Positions 43,344-52,313 of a stretch of DNA of 64,000 bases are shown here, in pieces. Each line of letters begins with the position of its first letter. The stretch's first letter is position 1. The stretch comes from Alteromonas macleodii. GTDB lineage: Bacteria > Pseudomonadota > Gammaproteobacteria > Enterobacterales > Alteromonadaceae. Made by a program: the position numbers and the translations under genes. The stretch is from positions 488,055 to 552,054 of the forward strand of contig NZ_LR812090.1 of the NCBI RefSeq assembly GCF_903772925.1, given 5' to 3'. The notes below the pieces were generated by a model. It saw nothing but the letters and a program-made list of their open reading frames with translations. It made no database searches and was not told the origin of the DNA.

Positions 43344-44141
43344 ATGCGATTACTACTTATAGCGACATTGATACTAGCGCTAATTCCAATGCAAAGTTTT
43401 GCCCATTCATGGATGAAACTGCGCATAGCGACCACAGAATATGCGCCTTACACGTCAACTGATATGCAGCACGAAGGTTACATAAACCATATTATCGCCG
43501 ATGCGTTCTTAGAGACGGGCGTTGTGGTTGAGTTCGTATCCTTACCATGGGAAGAAGCCTTAGAGGCAACGCTAAAAGGTGAATACGACGCAGTTTCTTA
43601 CGGTAACTTTGTACGTTCTCGAGAAAGCGAGTTTTTTCACAGCAACCCAATAAGCGCAGAGAGCCTGGTGTTTTATGTTAATGCCGAAAAAGGCCCCGAT
43701 AGTTGGAGTGACCTTAGCGATATGCAAGGTCTAAAAATGGGGATCACAGAAGGGTATCTATATAACGATGAGCTTGCTGCCTTCATTAAAGGTAACGAAA
43801 GTGTAGTAGAGCGCAAGACTGATAAAGCGAACCTAGAAGCGCTAATAAACGGTGATATCGATGTTTTCCCCATTGATGAACTTACCGGTTGGTATTTGCT
43901 ACAGCGAGACTTCAACATTGGCGACCGTCGTGATGTCATGCCTATTAAACCTTTTGTTTCTACGGTAACCACGCATTTGTTAGTGCCTAAAGGGCAAGGC
44001 GATAGCCAGCTTATTTTGTCTTTATTCAATAAAGGGCTAGAAGAGCTAACGTTGGAAGGTAAACTAACTCGCTTCAAGCGTCTGCTAAAAGAAGGTTATT
44101 ATCAGCACCCGCAGAAAAAGGTAAATTTCGACCGACGCTAA
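43344..44141 (+). CDS. Periplasmic solute-binding protein, family 3
   Basis: 265 residues with a signal peptide (LLIATLILALIPMQSFA). The family-3 layout is visible: LRIATTEYAPYTSTDMQHEGYINHII, FVSLPWEEALEATLKGEYDAVSYG and the second lobe from MKLGITEG-like MGITEGYLYNDELAA. Binds amino acids or similar small molecules. No ABC permease follows, so it may be an orphan that works with distant permeases or as a sensor. Follows the porin gene by 19 bp; a strong terminator ends the operon. Confidence 0.87.
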   Translation: MRLLLIATLILALIPMQSFAHSWMKLRIATTEYAPYTSTDMQHEGYINHIIADAFLETGVVVEFVSLPWEEALEATLKGEYDAVSYGNFVRSRESEFFHSNPISAESLVFYVNAEKGPDSWSDLSDMQGLKMGITEGYLYNDELAAFIKGNESVVERKTDKANLEALINGDIDVFPIDELTGWYLLQRDFNIGDRRDVMPIKPFVSTVTTHLLVPKGQGDSQLILSLFNKGLEELTLEGKLTRFKRLLKEGYYQHPQKKVNFDRR

Positions 44142-44193
44142 CACACAGCCGTGTTTTAAACGCATGCTAATCCACGACTTTTCAATTTGAAAA

Positions 44194-44229
44194 AAAGGTT
44201 GCGAACCAAATGCGGTTCGCAACCTTTAT
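44194..44229 (+). terminator. Intrinsic terminator of the porin/binding-protein operon
   Basis: Perfect 14 bp stem AAAGGTTGCGAACC / GGTTCGCAACCTTT with a six-base loop. Confidence 0.88.
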
Positions 44230-44322
44230 TCATGCTGCTTTCTCATCACTTAGTGTCTTTTCTGCTGATTATTAAACTGATATGGTTAACGGCTATTTTC
44301 TAATGCCCATTTAGAGGTTGCC

Positions 44323-45594
44323 TTGTCGTACTCAGCTGAAACATCGTTCCTTGCCCGCGTTACCACCTTACTAAAATTACTCGGTCCTGGTGTGCTTATG
44401 GCAACGGCGGCGGTAGGTGGAAGCCATTTGGTGGCCTCAACTCAGGCGGGTGCAAAGTTCGGATGGCAGTTAGCGCTTCTCATATTGGTGGTAAACCTAC
44501 TTAAATACCCGTTTTTCAGGGCAGGCGTAGGTTACACCATCAGCACGAAGCAAACCCTGCAGCAAGGCTATTTAGAGATGGGTAAACGCTACCTAGCCAT
44601 TGCCTTGTGCTTAAATACTATCGCATCGGTAGTCAATGCTGCGGCACTGTTACTGTTTGCAGCAAGTTTATTGTCGTATTTTATTCCATTTGATATAGCT
44701 ATAGCGGTGTCTGCCTCAGTAGTTTTAGCACTCATATTACTGATTTTACTGGCAGGGCATTTTGAAGGGCTAGACAACATTGCCAAAGGCATAATGGGTG
44801 TGCTTGTAGTGGCAACCATAGCAGTGTTTATCGTTGCACTTAGTAATTATACTGCGCCAATGGTGCCTGCCGAAGAGCAGCCTTCGCCTTGGACGCTTGC
44901 CACGCTCGGTTTTTTAGTGGTAACAATGGGGTGGATGCCTGCACCTATTGAAATATCGTCTATTACTTCTCTTTGGTTAAAGCGACAATGCAAAGGTCAA
45001 GCGGTGACCCCGAAGTCGGCCCTTTTTGATTTCAACTTGGGCTATGCGGTAACCGTATTGCTTGCTCTGCTGTTTTTGGGGCTAGGCGCATTAATTCTGT
45101 ATGGCAGCGGCACAGAACTTAGTACTAGTGGTATTGGCTTTTCTCACCAGCTAATCAGCATGTACTCGTCAACCATCGGGGAGTGGGCGCATCTGCTTAT
45201 TGCGATAGTGGCGTTTCTATGTATTTTCGGCTCGGCGTTGACGGTATATGATGGCTATGCGCGAGTGGTTGCAGAAGCAATTGCGCTATTGTTTAACAAG
45301 GATAAAGCTGCCCGCAATACACTTGTGACACCAGTATTGCTTTTCATGGCAATATTCAGCTTTGTTATTGTGCTCTTTTTCAAGTCTGCTCTATTAGCCA
45401 TGCTAGGCTTTGCTATGACGTTAGCTTTTGTAACCACGCCCATGTTTGCTTGGCTTAACCATAAGCTGGTGGCACAAACTAAACTGCACCCTGATGCCGC
45501 GCCTAATAAGGTAGTAAAGTTACTTAGTTTGCTAGGCCTGGTTTACCTGTTTGGGTTTCTTTTGGTATTTGTTTGGTGGAAGTGGTTTAGCTAA
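44323..45594 (+). CDS. Divergent NRAMP-family transporter
   Basis: 423 residues, about 11 membrane segments. The first helix has the NRAMP frame (LLGPGVLMATAAVGGSHLVA), yet the metal-binding DPGN is replaced by VGGS, and the sixth-helix MPH motif reads MPAPIEISS. In known NRAMP transporters the Asp, Asn and Met of those motifs bind Mn or Fe. This protein therefore belongs to an outgroup whose substrate may not be a transition metal. Start is TTG with AGAGGT six bases upstream. Single gene. Confidence 0.82.
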   Translation: MSYSAETSFLARVTTLLKLLGPGVLMATAAVGGSHLVASTQAGAKFGWQLALLILVVNLLKYPFFRAGVGYTISTKQTLQQGYLEMGKRYLAIALCLNTIASVVNAAALLLFAASLLSYFIPFDIAIAVSASVVLALILLILLAGHFEGLDNIAKGIMGVLVVATIAVFIVALSNYTAPMVPAEEQPSPWTLATLGFLVVTMGWMPAPIEISSITSLWLKRQCKGQAVTPKSALFDFNLGYAVTVLLALLFLGLGALILYGSGTELSTSGIGFSHQLISMYSSTIGEWAHLLIAIVAFLCIFGSALTVYDGYARVVAEAIALLFNKDKAARNTLVTPVLLFMAIFSFVIVLFFKSALLAMLGFAMTLAFVTTPMFAWLNHKLVAQTKLHPDAAPNKVVKLLSLLGLVYLFGFLLVFVWWKWFS

Positions 45595-45841
45595 CGACTA
45601 ACCCCAGAACATGGCCTCTCTCGCCACCACCTTTGCCAGCCGGTTACTGCTATTGCTAGCCGGCCCACTTCAGCAATTTAATACGAATCTTTTGAAAGCG
45701 CCTAAAGACATGAGAACCCCTCGGTTGGTGCTTTATTTCTTCGAGCAGTAGTAAATTAGTTTAATTATTTATACCAGTCCAAGTATTCATTTAAGACTCA
45801 TCTATACTAAAAGCGACGCTGCTAAAGGAGTGCGCAATTCG

Positions 45842-46309
45842 GTGCGTAAAGTAAAATTATTTCCATCACTACATTCAGGCAAATACATAAGCTTTGTGTT
45901 GCTTTGCTTCGTATGTTTGACGATGTGGGGATGCACAAAAGATGAGCCGAAATCCATACAGTGGAACAATGCCTATGATATTGAAAGGGAGCTTCACCTT
46001 CTAGGGCAGCAGGATGACCCGAGAAAAATTTATAAGCGTTTGCAGGGCATGAAACTGCAAGCATCGCTTCAGCTATCCCAGCTTCGCAAGACAGGGCAGC
46101 ACGACCCACTATTTACCGAATGGCTAGAGTCATTAAGAATAAGTTTGTCGCTAGCACCACTGTATAGCAACACAATCGAAACCTGTGACGTGTGGCAAAA
46201 TTCAATGGAAGAAGCATGGGGCGTTCAAACTATTGAGTTTAACGAACGAGCTAAACTCGTGTGGCGGGTAATGGTCGCTACCTGCAACGCACGAGTTCGC
46301 TCTTTGTAA
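45842..46309 (+). CDS. Hypothetical lipoprotein
   Basis: 155 residues with a lipoprotein signal (ISFVLLCFVCLTMWGC). The mature part is helical and contains two further Cys (ETCDVW and VATCNA) that could pair. The GTG at 45842 is preferred, since AAGGAG at 45825-45830 overlaps the alternative GTG at 45830. Family not recognised. Convergent with glyA. Confidence 0.7.
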   Translation: MRKVKLFPSLHSGKYISFVLLCFVCLTMWGCTKDEPKSIQWNNAYDIERELHLLGQQDDPRKIYKRLQGMKLQASLQLSQLRKTGQHDPLFTEWLESLRISLSLAPLYSNTIETCDVWQNSMEEAWGVQTIEFNERAKLVWRVMVATCNARVRSL

Positions 46310-46320
46310 GCCGTTAGGTT

Positions 46321-47577
46321 TTACTTAGTGTAAACAGGGCGAGCAGCAGTTAGCGTAGCAACCTTATCTTTAACTTGCTGAATAAGATTATTGTCTTCAG
46401 GTTCTGATAACACATCGCAAATCCAGTTAGCTAACTGGGCACAATCGTCTTCGCTAAAATTACGAGAAGTCACCGCTGGCGTACCTATCCGAATGCCACT
46501 TGTAACAAAGGGCGACTGTGGGTCGTTAGGCACAGTATTCTTATTAACAGTGATATTCACACTATTTAAAATAGCGTCTGCCTCTTTACCCGTCATCCCC
46601 TTACTAACCAGACTTAGCAAAAACATGTGGTTGTCAGTTCCGTTAGAGACCACATCAAATTTACGCCTCATAAATACGTCTGCCATCGCGCGTGCATTGG
46701 TAACCACTTGCTTTTGATACGCTTTAAATTCGGCTGTCATGGCTTCTTTAAACGCAACAGCTTTAGCGGCGATAACGTGCATGAGTGGACCACCCTGAAT
46801 CCCCGGGAAAATAAGTGAGTTAAACTTCTTTTCAAGTTCAGGGTTTGATTTACACATAATGAGCCCGCCGCGAGGGCCACGTAGTGTTTTGTGGGTAGTG
46901 GTAGTAACCACGTGCGCGGCGTTAATTGGCGAGGGATAAACTCCCGCTGCGACAAGACCTGCTACGTGCGCCATATCTACCAGCAAATACGCGCCTACAC
47001 TATCGGCAATCTCTCTAAACTTTTGCCAATCGACAACACGAGAATAAGCTGAAAACCCTGCCACGATCATCTTTGGGTTATGCTCTTTAGCTAAGGCTTC
47101 TACTTGGTCGTAGTCAATCTCACCGGTTTCGGTGTTGAGCCCATATTGAATGGCATTGTATAGCTTGCCTGAAAAATTAGGTTTTGCACCATGGGTTAGG
47201 TGACCTCCGTGATCAAGACTTAACCCGAGTATGGTATCGCCAGGGCTTAGCAGTGCCATGTAAACAGCAGTATTCGCTTGCGAACCAGAGTGGGGCTGAA
47301 CATTAACATAATCAGCTTCAAACAGGACTTTGGCTCTGTCGATAGCAAGCTGTTCAACTTTATCCACGGCTTTACAGCCACCGTAATAGCGCTTACCCGG
47401 ATAGCCTTCCGCATACTTATTCGTTAGCTGACTTCCCTGTGCCTGCATAACGGCTTTGCTGGTGTAGTTCTCTGATGCGATTAGCTCGATGTGATGTTCT
47501 TGGCGTTCGTCTTCTTGTGCAATAAATTGGGCGATATCTGGGTCTTGCTGAGTAAGGTTTTGGTTTAGCGTATTCAT
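46321..47577 (-). CDS. glyA: Serine hydroxymethyltransferase
   Basis: 418 residues. Interconverts serine and glycine, loading tetrahydrofolate with a one-carbon unit; PLP-dependent with Lys in [36 protein letters not shown] and [15 protein letters not shown] are diagnostic. The start at 47577 is chosen because AGGAGAA lies just upstream and the protein begins as usual; the open frame extends 40 codons further with no similarity. A LysR-type gene is divergent across a 233 bp AT-rich gap and may control it. Confidence 0.96.
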   Translation of the reverse strand: MNTLNQNLTQQDPDIAQFIAQEDERQEHHIELIASENYTSKAVMQAQGSQLTNKYAEGYPGKRYYGGCKAVDKVEQLAIDRAKVLFEADYVNVQPHSGSQANTAVYMALLSPGDTILGLSLDHGGHLTHGAKPNFSGKLYNAIQYGLNTETGEIDYDQVEALAKEHNPKMIVAGFSAYSRVVDWQKFREIADSVGAYLLVDMAHVAGLVAAGVYPSPINAAHVVTTTTHKTLRGPRGGLIMCKSNPELEKKFNSLIFPGIQGGPLMHVIAAKAVAFKEAMTAEFKAYQKQVVTNARAMADVFMRRKFDVVSNGTDNHMFLLSLVSKGMTGKEADAILNSVNITVNKNTVPNDPQSPFVTSGIRIGTPAVTSRNFSEDDCAQLANWICDVLSEPEDNNLIQQVKDKVATLTAARPVYTK

Positions 47578-47810
47578 GCTTTCTCCTAATTGTCGTTGTT
47601 GTGTACTCGATACTAGAAGTGCAAAATGAATAAATAAAATTAATAAAAAATATGGCATTATAATTTTATTAAATGACTGCAGCTGTACTTTTGGCACGGC
47701 ACGTTTGTGCTTTGTCTGTAGTGAAGCGGCTAATAGAGTGGGCCTTTAAACTTCGTTGGTGAAAGGTCAGTGTTTAATTGAAGCTATTAAAGAAGGTGTA
47801 AAGCAAAGTA

Positions 47811-48668
47811 ATGAAGAACTTGTCCATAGATTTCCTACGTTCGTTCGTGCTTATCGCACAGACGGGAAGCTACACACAGTGCGCCGAGCAGCTGCAACGG
47901 ACTCAACCTGCAATAAGTCTTCAAATTAAAAAACTAGAAGAAATGATTGGGGAGAAGCTATTTTCTCGCGACAAAAATCGTTTAGCGCTTACTGGCGCTG
48001 GTAGTCGCTTGTTGTCATATGGTGAGAAAATAGTAGCGCTTAATGACCAAGCTATGGCTGAGTTCGGTAAGCCTCAAGTGACCGGAAATATTAAGTTAGG
48101 CATCCCCAGTGAATTTAGTACCACGCTTATGCCTAAAATCATTCGGCGGTTCACACAAACTTACCCGGAAATATCGCTAGAGGTGCATTGCGCGCTAAGC
48201 AAAGATTTGTTGAGCGAACCGTTAAAAAGCCAGTTCGACTTAATTTTGTCATTACAGGAAACACCAAATCCACAGCAGGATGGCTTCATCATCTCAGATC
48301 AACTGGTATGGGTAGGCAGTCAGCGCTTTGTTAACAGTGTGCCTGCTAAGCTCCCTATTATTGCCGCCCCCTCACCGTGTATTTATCGCAAGCGTGCCAC
48401 TAACCTTTTATCCGCAATAAAAAAGCCGTGGCAGGTGGTATACACCATTGCAGATTTAAACGGTATTCAAACTGCTATTAATGAAGGGCTAGGCATTACG
48501 GTACTGGCAAAAAGCTCAGTACCGTCAGGATTGCACATTTTATCTAATTCAGAAAACTTGCCCGAACTTGGACATGTAGGCGTTTGCTTAGTTAACCCTC
48601 AGAAAGTATCATCTAAAGCGATTAGCCTGCTGACCGAAACCATTACTAACGAGGTCGCTAATTTCTAA
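47811..48668 (+). CDS. LysR-family transcriptional regulator
   Basis: 285 residues: winged helix at residues 1-60 (IDFLRSFVLIAQTGSYTQCAEQL, QRTQPAISLQIKKLEE) and a periplasmic-binding-protein-like effector domain from ~88. LysR regulators usually act on a divergent neighbour; here that is glyA, so glycine/serine or one-carbon control is plausible but unproven. The effector is unknown. Confidence 0.9.
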   Translation: MKNLSIDFLRSFVLIAQTGSYTQCAEQLQRTQPAISLQIKKLEEMIGEKLFSRDKNRLALTGAGSRLLSYGEKIVALNDQAMAEFGKPQVTGNIKLGIPSEFSTTLMPKIIRRFTQTYPEISLEVHCALSKDLLSEPLKSQFDLILSLQETPNPQQDGFIISDQLVWVGSQRFVNSVPAKLPIIAAPSPCIYRKRATNLLSAIKKPWQVVYTIADLNGIQTAINEGLGITVLAKSSVPSGLHILSNSENLPELGHVGVCLVNPQKVSSKAISLLTETITNEVANF

Positions 48669-48685
48669 AGTGATATATTGTTTGT

Positions 48686-49015
48686 CTATGCTTTTTTAAC
48701 AAACTGCGCGGTAAGCATCATTTCACCGGCACCATCTACTTTACAGTCTAGCTGGTGGTCTTTGGCATCTTTCACATGACGGATAACCGCTTTGGTACCA
48801 ATTTTAAGTACAAGCGAGCTGCCTTTTACTTTCAAATCTTTTGCCAGCGTTATCTTGTCACCAGCAACTAACGGCGTACCGTTATAATCTTTTGCAGAGA
48901 CTTCTTCTTCAACCTCGTTCGGGTTCCACTCATGACCACATTCGGGGCAAATAAGTAAAGACTGGTCTTCATATACATATTCAGACTGGCAATGCGGGCA
49001 AGGGGGTAGTGACAT
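48686..49015 (-). CDS. yjdM: PhnA/YjdM-family zinc-ribbon protein
   Basis: 109 residues: zinc ribbon with two CxxC pairs (CPHC and CPEC, residues 6-27) and the C-terminal PhnA domain (KDYNGTPLVAGDKITLAKDLKVKGSS). Close to E. coli YjdM, whose function is unsettled despite the old phosphonate name. Single gene, convergent with the LysR gene. Confidence 0.92.
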   Translation of the reverse strand: MSLPPCPHCQSEYVYEDQSLLICPECGHEWNPNEVEEEVSAKDYNGTPLVAGDKITLAKDLKVKGSSLVLKIGTKAVIRHVKDAKDHQLDCKVDGAGEMMLTAQFVKKA

Positions 49016-49039
49016 GTGGAATTCTCTTAAAATACTAAA

Positions 49040-49495
49040 TTAAAGCGCTCGGGTCATAAAGTGACTGTTAGAGTCTAGTGAATAGCTACCAAAAGGGCCG
49101 CAGTCGACAAAACCGAACTTTTTATAAAGCGTTCTTGCAGCTAAAAAGTAGTCTTGCGTTCCTGTTTCTAAACTTACCGAACTAAACCCTTTCATTTTCG
49201 CATGTTCTAAGGCAAAAAGTAATAACTGAGAAGCCACGCCACACCCTCTATAGGGCTTTGCCGTTCTCATAGATTTTAGCTCTGCGCTTTGCGCATCAAG
49301 AGCTTTAATAGCAACACAACCCGCAAGCTGTTGCTGCTTCCAACCACTAAAAAAAGTAATGTTAGGCGCTTTTAGTGCATTAACATCTAGTGCGTGCACG
49401 CACTCTGGCGGCGACGTTGCATACATATCTGACAAATGCTCTTCTAAAAGCGCTAGTACATCTCCTCCCGTAAGATCATCAATTATAATCTTCAT
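49040..49495 (-). CDS. GNAT-family N-acetyltransferase (YsnE-like)
   Basis: 151 residues. The acetyl-CoA loop reads RTAKPYRGCGVASQLLLFALEHA, followed by the Tyr/Leu region AARTLYKKFGFVDCGPFGSY. The segment LEEHLSDMYATSPPECVHALDVNAL is typical of the YsnE-like group. Substrate unknown. There is no attC between this gene and its neighbours, so I place it outside the integron. Confidence 0.87.
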   Translation of the reverse strand: MKIIIDDLTGGDVLALLEEHLSDMYATSPPECVHALDVNALKAPNITFFSGWKQQQLAGCVAIKALDAQSAELKSMRTAKPYRGCGVASQLLLFALEHAKMKGFSSVSLETGTQDYFLAARTLYKKFGFVDCGPFGSYSLDSNSHFMTRAL

Positions 49496-49547
49496 GTACT
49501 TTGTCCTTTATATGTATCGGGAATTGGCGACCATAAAAGCCTGTGGG

Positions 49548-49976
49548 TTAATTGTGTAAAGGTTTAACCATGTTATAAAAGCGATCGTCTTCACTACTTA
49601 CAACAAAGCCCACTTTATTATAAAGCGAAATCGCTGGGCTAATTTTGAAAACCCGCAAAGTTAGCGAGTTAACCTTGGCCGCTAGAGCAAGCTTTTCTGC
49701 TTCTTTAATAGCTGCACTACCTATGCCCCTATTTTGCGCACTTGGTATAACTTGAAGATCGCGTAAAACACAGTTGTTATCTTCAAACTGTAGGCGCATA
49801 ACACCCACTGTTTGGTTGTCTAATTGAATGTCGTAGTTAACTAGCTCAGCCGTAACCTCTAGCACTTTTTCAGCGTTCCAGTCGGGAGCGAATTTAGCGT
49901 AATAATCTTGCATGTTCGCAAAGGTAAACTCGGCTGCTCGCTGAAGGTTTGTAGTTTTAAAGAAAGTAATCTCCAT
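49548..49976 (-). CDS. GNAT-family N-acetyltransferase
   Basis: 142 residues with the CoA loop VIPSAQNRGIGSAAIKEAEKLA and the C-terminal ISLYNKVGFVVSSEDDRFYNM. Eight bases after the monooxygenase-like gene's stop, so probably co-transcribed. Substrate unknown. Confidence 0.86.
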   Translation of the reverse strand: MEITFFKTTNLQRAAEFTFANMQDYYAKFAPDWNAEKVLEVTAELVNYDIQLDNQTVGVMRLQFEDNNCVLRDLQVIPSAQNRGIGSAAIKEAEKLALAAKVNSLTLRVFKISPAISLYNKVGFVVSSEDDRFYNMVKPLHN

Positions 49977-49984
49977 GGTTATAA

Positions 49985-50311
49985 CTACACCTCAAATTCC
50001 CGACGATGCAGGTAGTCAATTTCAACTTCCATTTCATGTAACGTACGAGTGGACTTTAGATTGAGACTGTCACGCATATTCTGACGGTGAAGTTCGTACT
50101 CGGCGCTCATTTCAATATCAGCTGCCTTTCGGTAAGTTTCCTCGCTAGGCCACTGAGCATAAGCTATGTATGCTCCACTTTTATCTCGGTGTAATCTGGA
50201 GCCAAGACTTCCTTTGAATAGGTAAATGCCTTGCGTAGCCTTTGGCCATGACGCTAGGAATTGCTCTTCAAATCCCTCTTTTACGACAAACTCAAACATG
50301 ACGATAAACAT
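49985..50311 (-). CDS. Antibiotic biosynthesis monooxygenase (ABM)-fold protein
   Basis: 108 residues from MFIVMFEFVVKEG; a start five codons earlier is also open. The ferredoxin-like fold with GSLGSRLHRDKSGAYIAYAQWPSEETYRKA is that of the ABM dimeric alpha-beta barrel. Such proteins oxidise small molecules or act as stress-related heme/quinone monooxygenases; the role here is unknown. Probably in an operon with the GNAT downstream. Confidence 0.82.
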   Translation of the reverse strand: MFIVMFEFVVKEGFEEQFLASWPKATQGIYLFKGSLGSRLHRDKSGAYIAYAQWPSEETYRKAADIEMSAEYELHRQNMRDSLNLKSTRTLHEMEVEIDYLHRREFEV

Positions 50312-50329
50312 CGGTATATCCTCCAACCG

Positions 50330-50764
50330 CTATTCGCAAGCCATTGCGGCTTGTTGCTTACACTTTGAAATAGATTCTGCCTCTGTATTACCACCCATGC
50401 AGAAATCTAACCTCAATAGCTTTTCTTCGCGTTTAGGGGTTTTGCTCTTAACCAATGTCCACTCCCAATCTTGAATAACTTTGGTTGCCGGCTTAGAAAT
50501 AACCTTTTTAGGTACTGAACTTATAAGCTCAATGCTTTCGGTCAAACCACTTTCGTCCACTATTACTTTAAATACTCCGCAGCCAACAATGCCTTTTTTT
50601 GCTAATTCAACGGGGTAGCGTGGCATAAATTGTTTTTCTCTCAACCAGGTGGTTTCAGCAATTGTTGGCTTTAGATGTGTCAACTCCACAGAAGCATAAT
50701 TAACTGCTGCGAGTGTGCCATTAGATAAAAAATAGATGACGAAGAGTAAATTCTTATAGTTCAT
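50330..50764 (-). CDS. Exported protein with TonB-like C-terminal domain
   Basis: 144 residues from MNYKNLLFVIYFLSNGTLA, a signal peptide. The central part (PRYPVELAKKGIVGCGVFKVIVDESG..) is the TonB C-terminal beta-alpha-beta fold, followed by a Cys-containing tail. It has no membrane anchor or Pro-rich spacer after cleavage, so it is not a complete energy transducer. It lies at the left border of the integron and has no attC on its distal side, so I treat it as chromosomal. Confidence 0.78.
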   Translation of the reverse strand: MNYKNLLFVIYFLSNGTLAAVNYASVELTHLKPTIAETTWLREKQFMPRYPVELAKKGIVGCGVFKVIVDESGLTESIELISSVPKKVISKPATKVIQDWEWTLVKSKTPKREEKLLRLDFCMGGNTEAESISKCKQQAAMACE

Positions 50765-50785
50765 ACAACCTTCCTTAGTGGGTTC

Positions 50786-50888
50786 AAAAAACATTAGCAT
50801 AAAAGCTCAAATACGGCTTCTATGGACGGAGCGATGGGACGAAGTCTAATGTAGCGTGTCAGTTTACGAAGAAACTATTTTGTTAGGT
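50786..50888 (-). repeat. attC-like site, degenerate (most distal)
   Basis: Ends in GTTAGGT at 50882-50888; inner arms ACATTAG (50791) and CTAATGT (50846) are complementary. The outer left core is unclear. Marks the apparent end of the array. Confidence 0.45.
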
Positions 50889-51167
50889 GCTTGCATTTTC
50901 AGACCCACAGACAAATGTTTCTTGACCCAGATGGTAGACATTATTAATAGCTACGTATGTGCCGGAAACAACACCTGATATGGGGAGTAGTACAAGGCCA
51001 CTAATTGAATAAAAGGTATTGGTATCCTTAAATCCATTAATAACTTTTAGGGTTTTGCGATCCGATGATATCTCACACTTGTTCACTTTAGCCGTATCGG
51101 TTTCTGGAACGACTACACAAGCACTTAGCAAAGACACACTTAGAATTAAAAACGGGACTAATTTCAT
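50883..51167 (-). CDS. Cassette: small lipoprotein
   Basis: 94 residues from MKLVPFLILSVSLLSAC, a clean lipobox (LSAC). Start chosen at that Met rather than an upstream in-frame Met with no signal. The mature part has two further Cys (NKCEIS and FVCGSE) and a hydrophobic stretch LVLLPISGVVSGTYVAI. Family not recognised. Most distal cassette. Confidence 0.7.
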   Translation of the reverse strand: MKLVPFLILSVSLLSACVVVPETDTAKVNKCEISSDRKTLKVINGFKDTNTFYSISGLVLLPISGVVSGTYVAINNVYHLGQETFVCGSENAST

Positions 51168-51189
51168 AAAATAATTCCTTTTATCTTTC

Positions 51190-51255
51190 GTCACACAGAT
51201 TAGCACATATTTTCGCCTAGCCTACAAAGAGGGCGAACTAAGTTTTTTGTTATAC
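51190..51255 (-). repeat. attC-like site, short and degenerate
   Basis: Ends in GTTATAC (51249-51255) with a small internal hairpin TCGCC / GGCGA. The TAA of the membrane-protein cassette is part of this core. Confidence 0.5.
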
Positions 51256-51546
51256 GTGCATCATTGAGCCAACACATAAAAGTATAAAAGCGCAAAGAAA
51301 ATATTTACTACTAACTGGGTTGACGCTTACATTTTGTTTGAACCAAGCCTTCACTGGCATGGTTAACATGTACGGCGATGACAACAATCCGCCTAATAAA
51401 CATAAGACGCCCAATGTCATGGTGATAGAACCGAAGTTCAGTGTCTTAGTGTTTTGGTAAGCGACTGATTCTATAAGAATCACGGCTGCCATAGCTACTT
51501 TGATTAAAATTGCAGCCCTTTGGGCTTTAATTGCTTCGTATTCCAT
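51250..51546 (-). CDS. Cassette: small membrane protein
   Basis: 98 residues with three to four hydrophobic segments (AAILIKVAMAAVILIESVAY, ITMTLGVLCLLGGLL, YFLCAFILLCVGSMMHV). Stop codon lies in the attC core. No family recognised. Typical size and character for integron cassettes. Confidence 0.68.
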   Translation of the reverse strand: MEYEAIKAQRAAILIKVAMAAVILIESVAYQNTKTLNFGSITMTLGVLCLLGGLLSSPYMLTMPVKAWFKQNVSVNPVSSKYFLCAFILLCVGSMMHV

Positions 51547-51567
51547 TGCGAATAAATCCTAATAGTA

Positions 51568-51730
51568 CTTATAACATCCACTAAGGGGCAGTAATGTATA
51601 GATTGAAGATCAATTAACCATCTAACATAGTGCGATGAATTGAGATTATAGGATCTTCCATATACAGCTTATGCCCCGCCAGTATATTTCCCCTCTAGCG
51701 AAACGAGTGTGTTAATTAGCTCTTTAAGCA
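51568..51730 (-). repeat. attC-like site, long and degenerate
   Basis: Left end CTTATAACATCCACTAAGGG matches better-conserved sites; the right end reads GTTAATTAGCTCTTTAAGC, with a degraded core. About 160 bp. Confidence 0.5.
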
Positions 51731-52173
51731 TGTTCACCCATAACTTTCAGTTGCGATATGTCCATTACCCTCACATGCGTTTGGTAATAGTATTTACCAG
51801 TAGGTTTACCATCTGATAGCAATGCAATCTTAACCCGCTGAGCAATACCATTAACTACTATTGCTTTATTTATAAAGTATTCCTGTGGTGGCATTCCATA
51901 TCTAGCAGATAACTGTGCAATTACTTTCGGATGTAGAGTGACGGTTATAGCTCTCTGATCACGATAGTCTTTTTCAGTATTCAAATATACATATTGCCCT
52001 TGGCTACCAGTGGCTACTATTTGAAGTGAGTATTGCCCAGGAACACCTTTGGGCGCTGAATCTGCAGCAGCCTTTATTATTGCCATTGTGTCTGAGAATG
52101 TAGACTCAGTGTGTAAAGTTGTGGAAGTGCAACCAGCGAGTAAAAAGATAAACGTCAAAACAACAATTTTCAT
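51724..52173 (-). CDS. Cassette: lipoprotein of unknown function
   Basis: 149 residues; signal VVLTFIFLLAGC with a strong lipobox (LAGC). The mature part has GQYSLQIVATGSQGQYVYLN and HPKVIAQLSARYGMPPQEYFINKAI. No family recognised. Cassette on the array strand. Confidence 0.7.
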   Translation of the reverse strand: MKIVVLTFIFLLAGCTSTTLHTESTFSDTMAIIKAAADSAPKGVPGQYSLQIVATGSQGQYVYLNTEKDYRDQRAITVTLHPKVIAQLSARYGMPPQEYFINKAIVVNGIAQRVKIALLSDGKPTGKYYYQTHVRVMDISQLKVMGEHA

Positions 52174-52185
52174 AATTTATTTCCT

Positions 52186-52299
52186 TATAGCACCATACTA
52201 AAGGGTGATAGCATGTGGGCTAAAATAGGTAACGAAATGAGTAACCCATGAGTAAGCGTCCCAGCGAACGAAGTGAGTAACTTAATTTTCTTTGTTAGG
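52186..52299 (-). repeat. attC-like site
   Basis: Inner arms GCATGTGGGC and a diverged partner near AACCCATGAGT; GTCCCAGCGAACG and GAGTAACTTAA precede the core GTTAGGT at 52293-52299. Confidence 0.72.
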
Positions 52300-52313
52300 T
52301 GCCAGCACACTTT

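Noticed and set aside
45765..45785. Second MITE copy
   Set aside because: Only a single 12-base end (TTATACCAGTCC) is present, with no partner within several hundred bases; at most a remnant.
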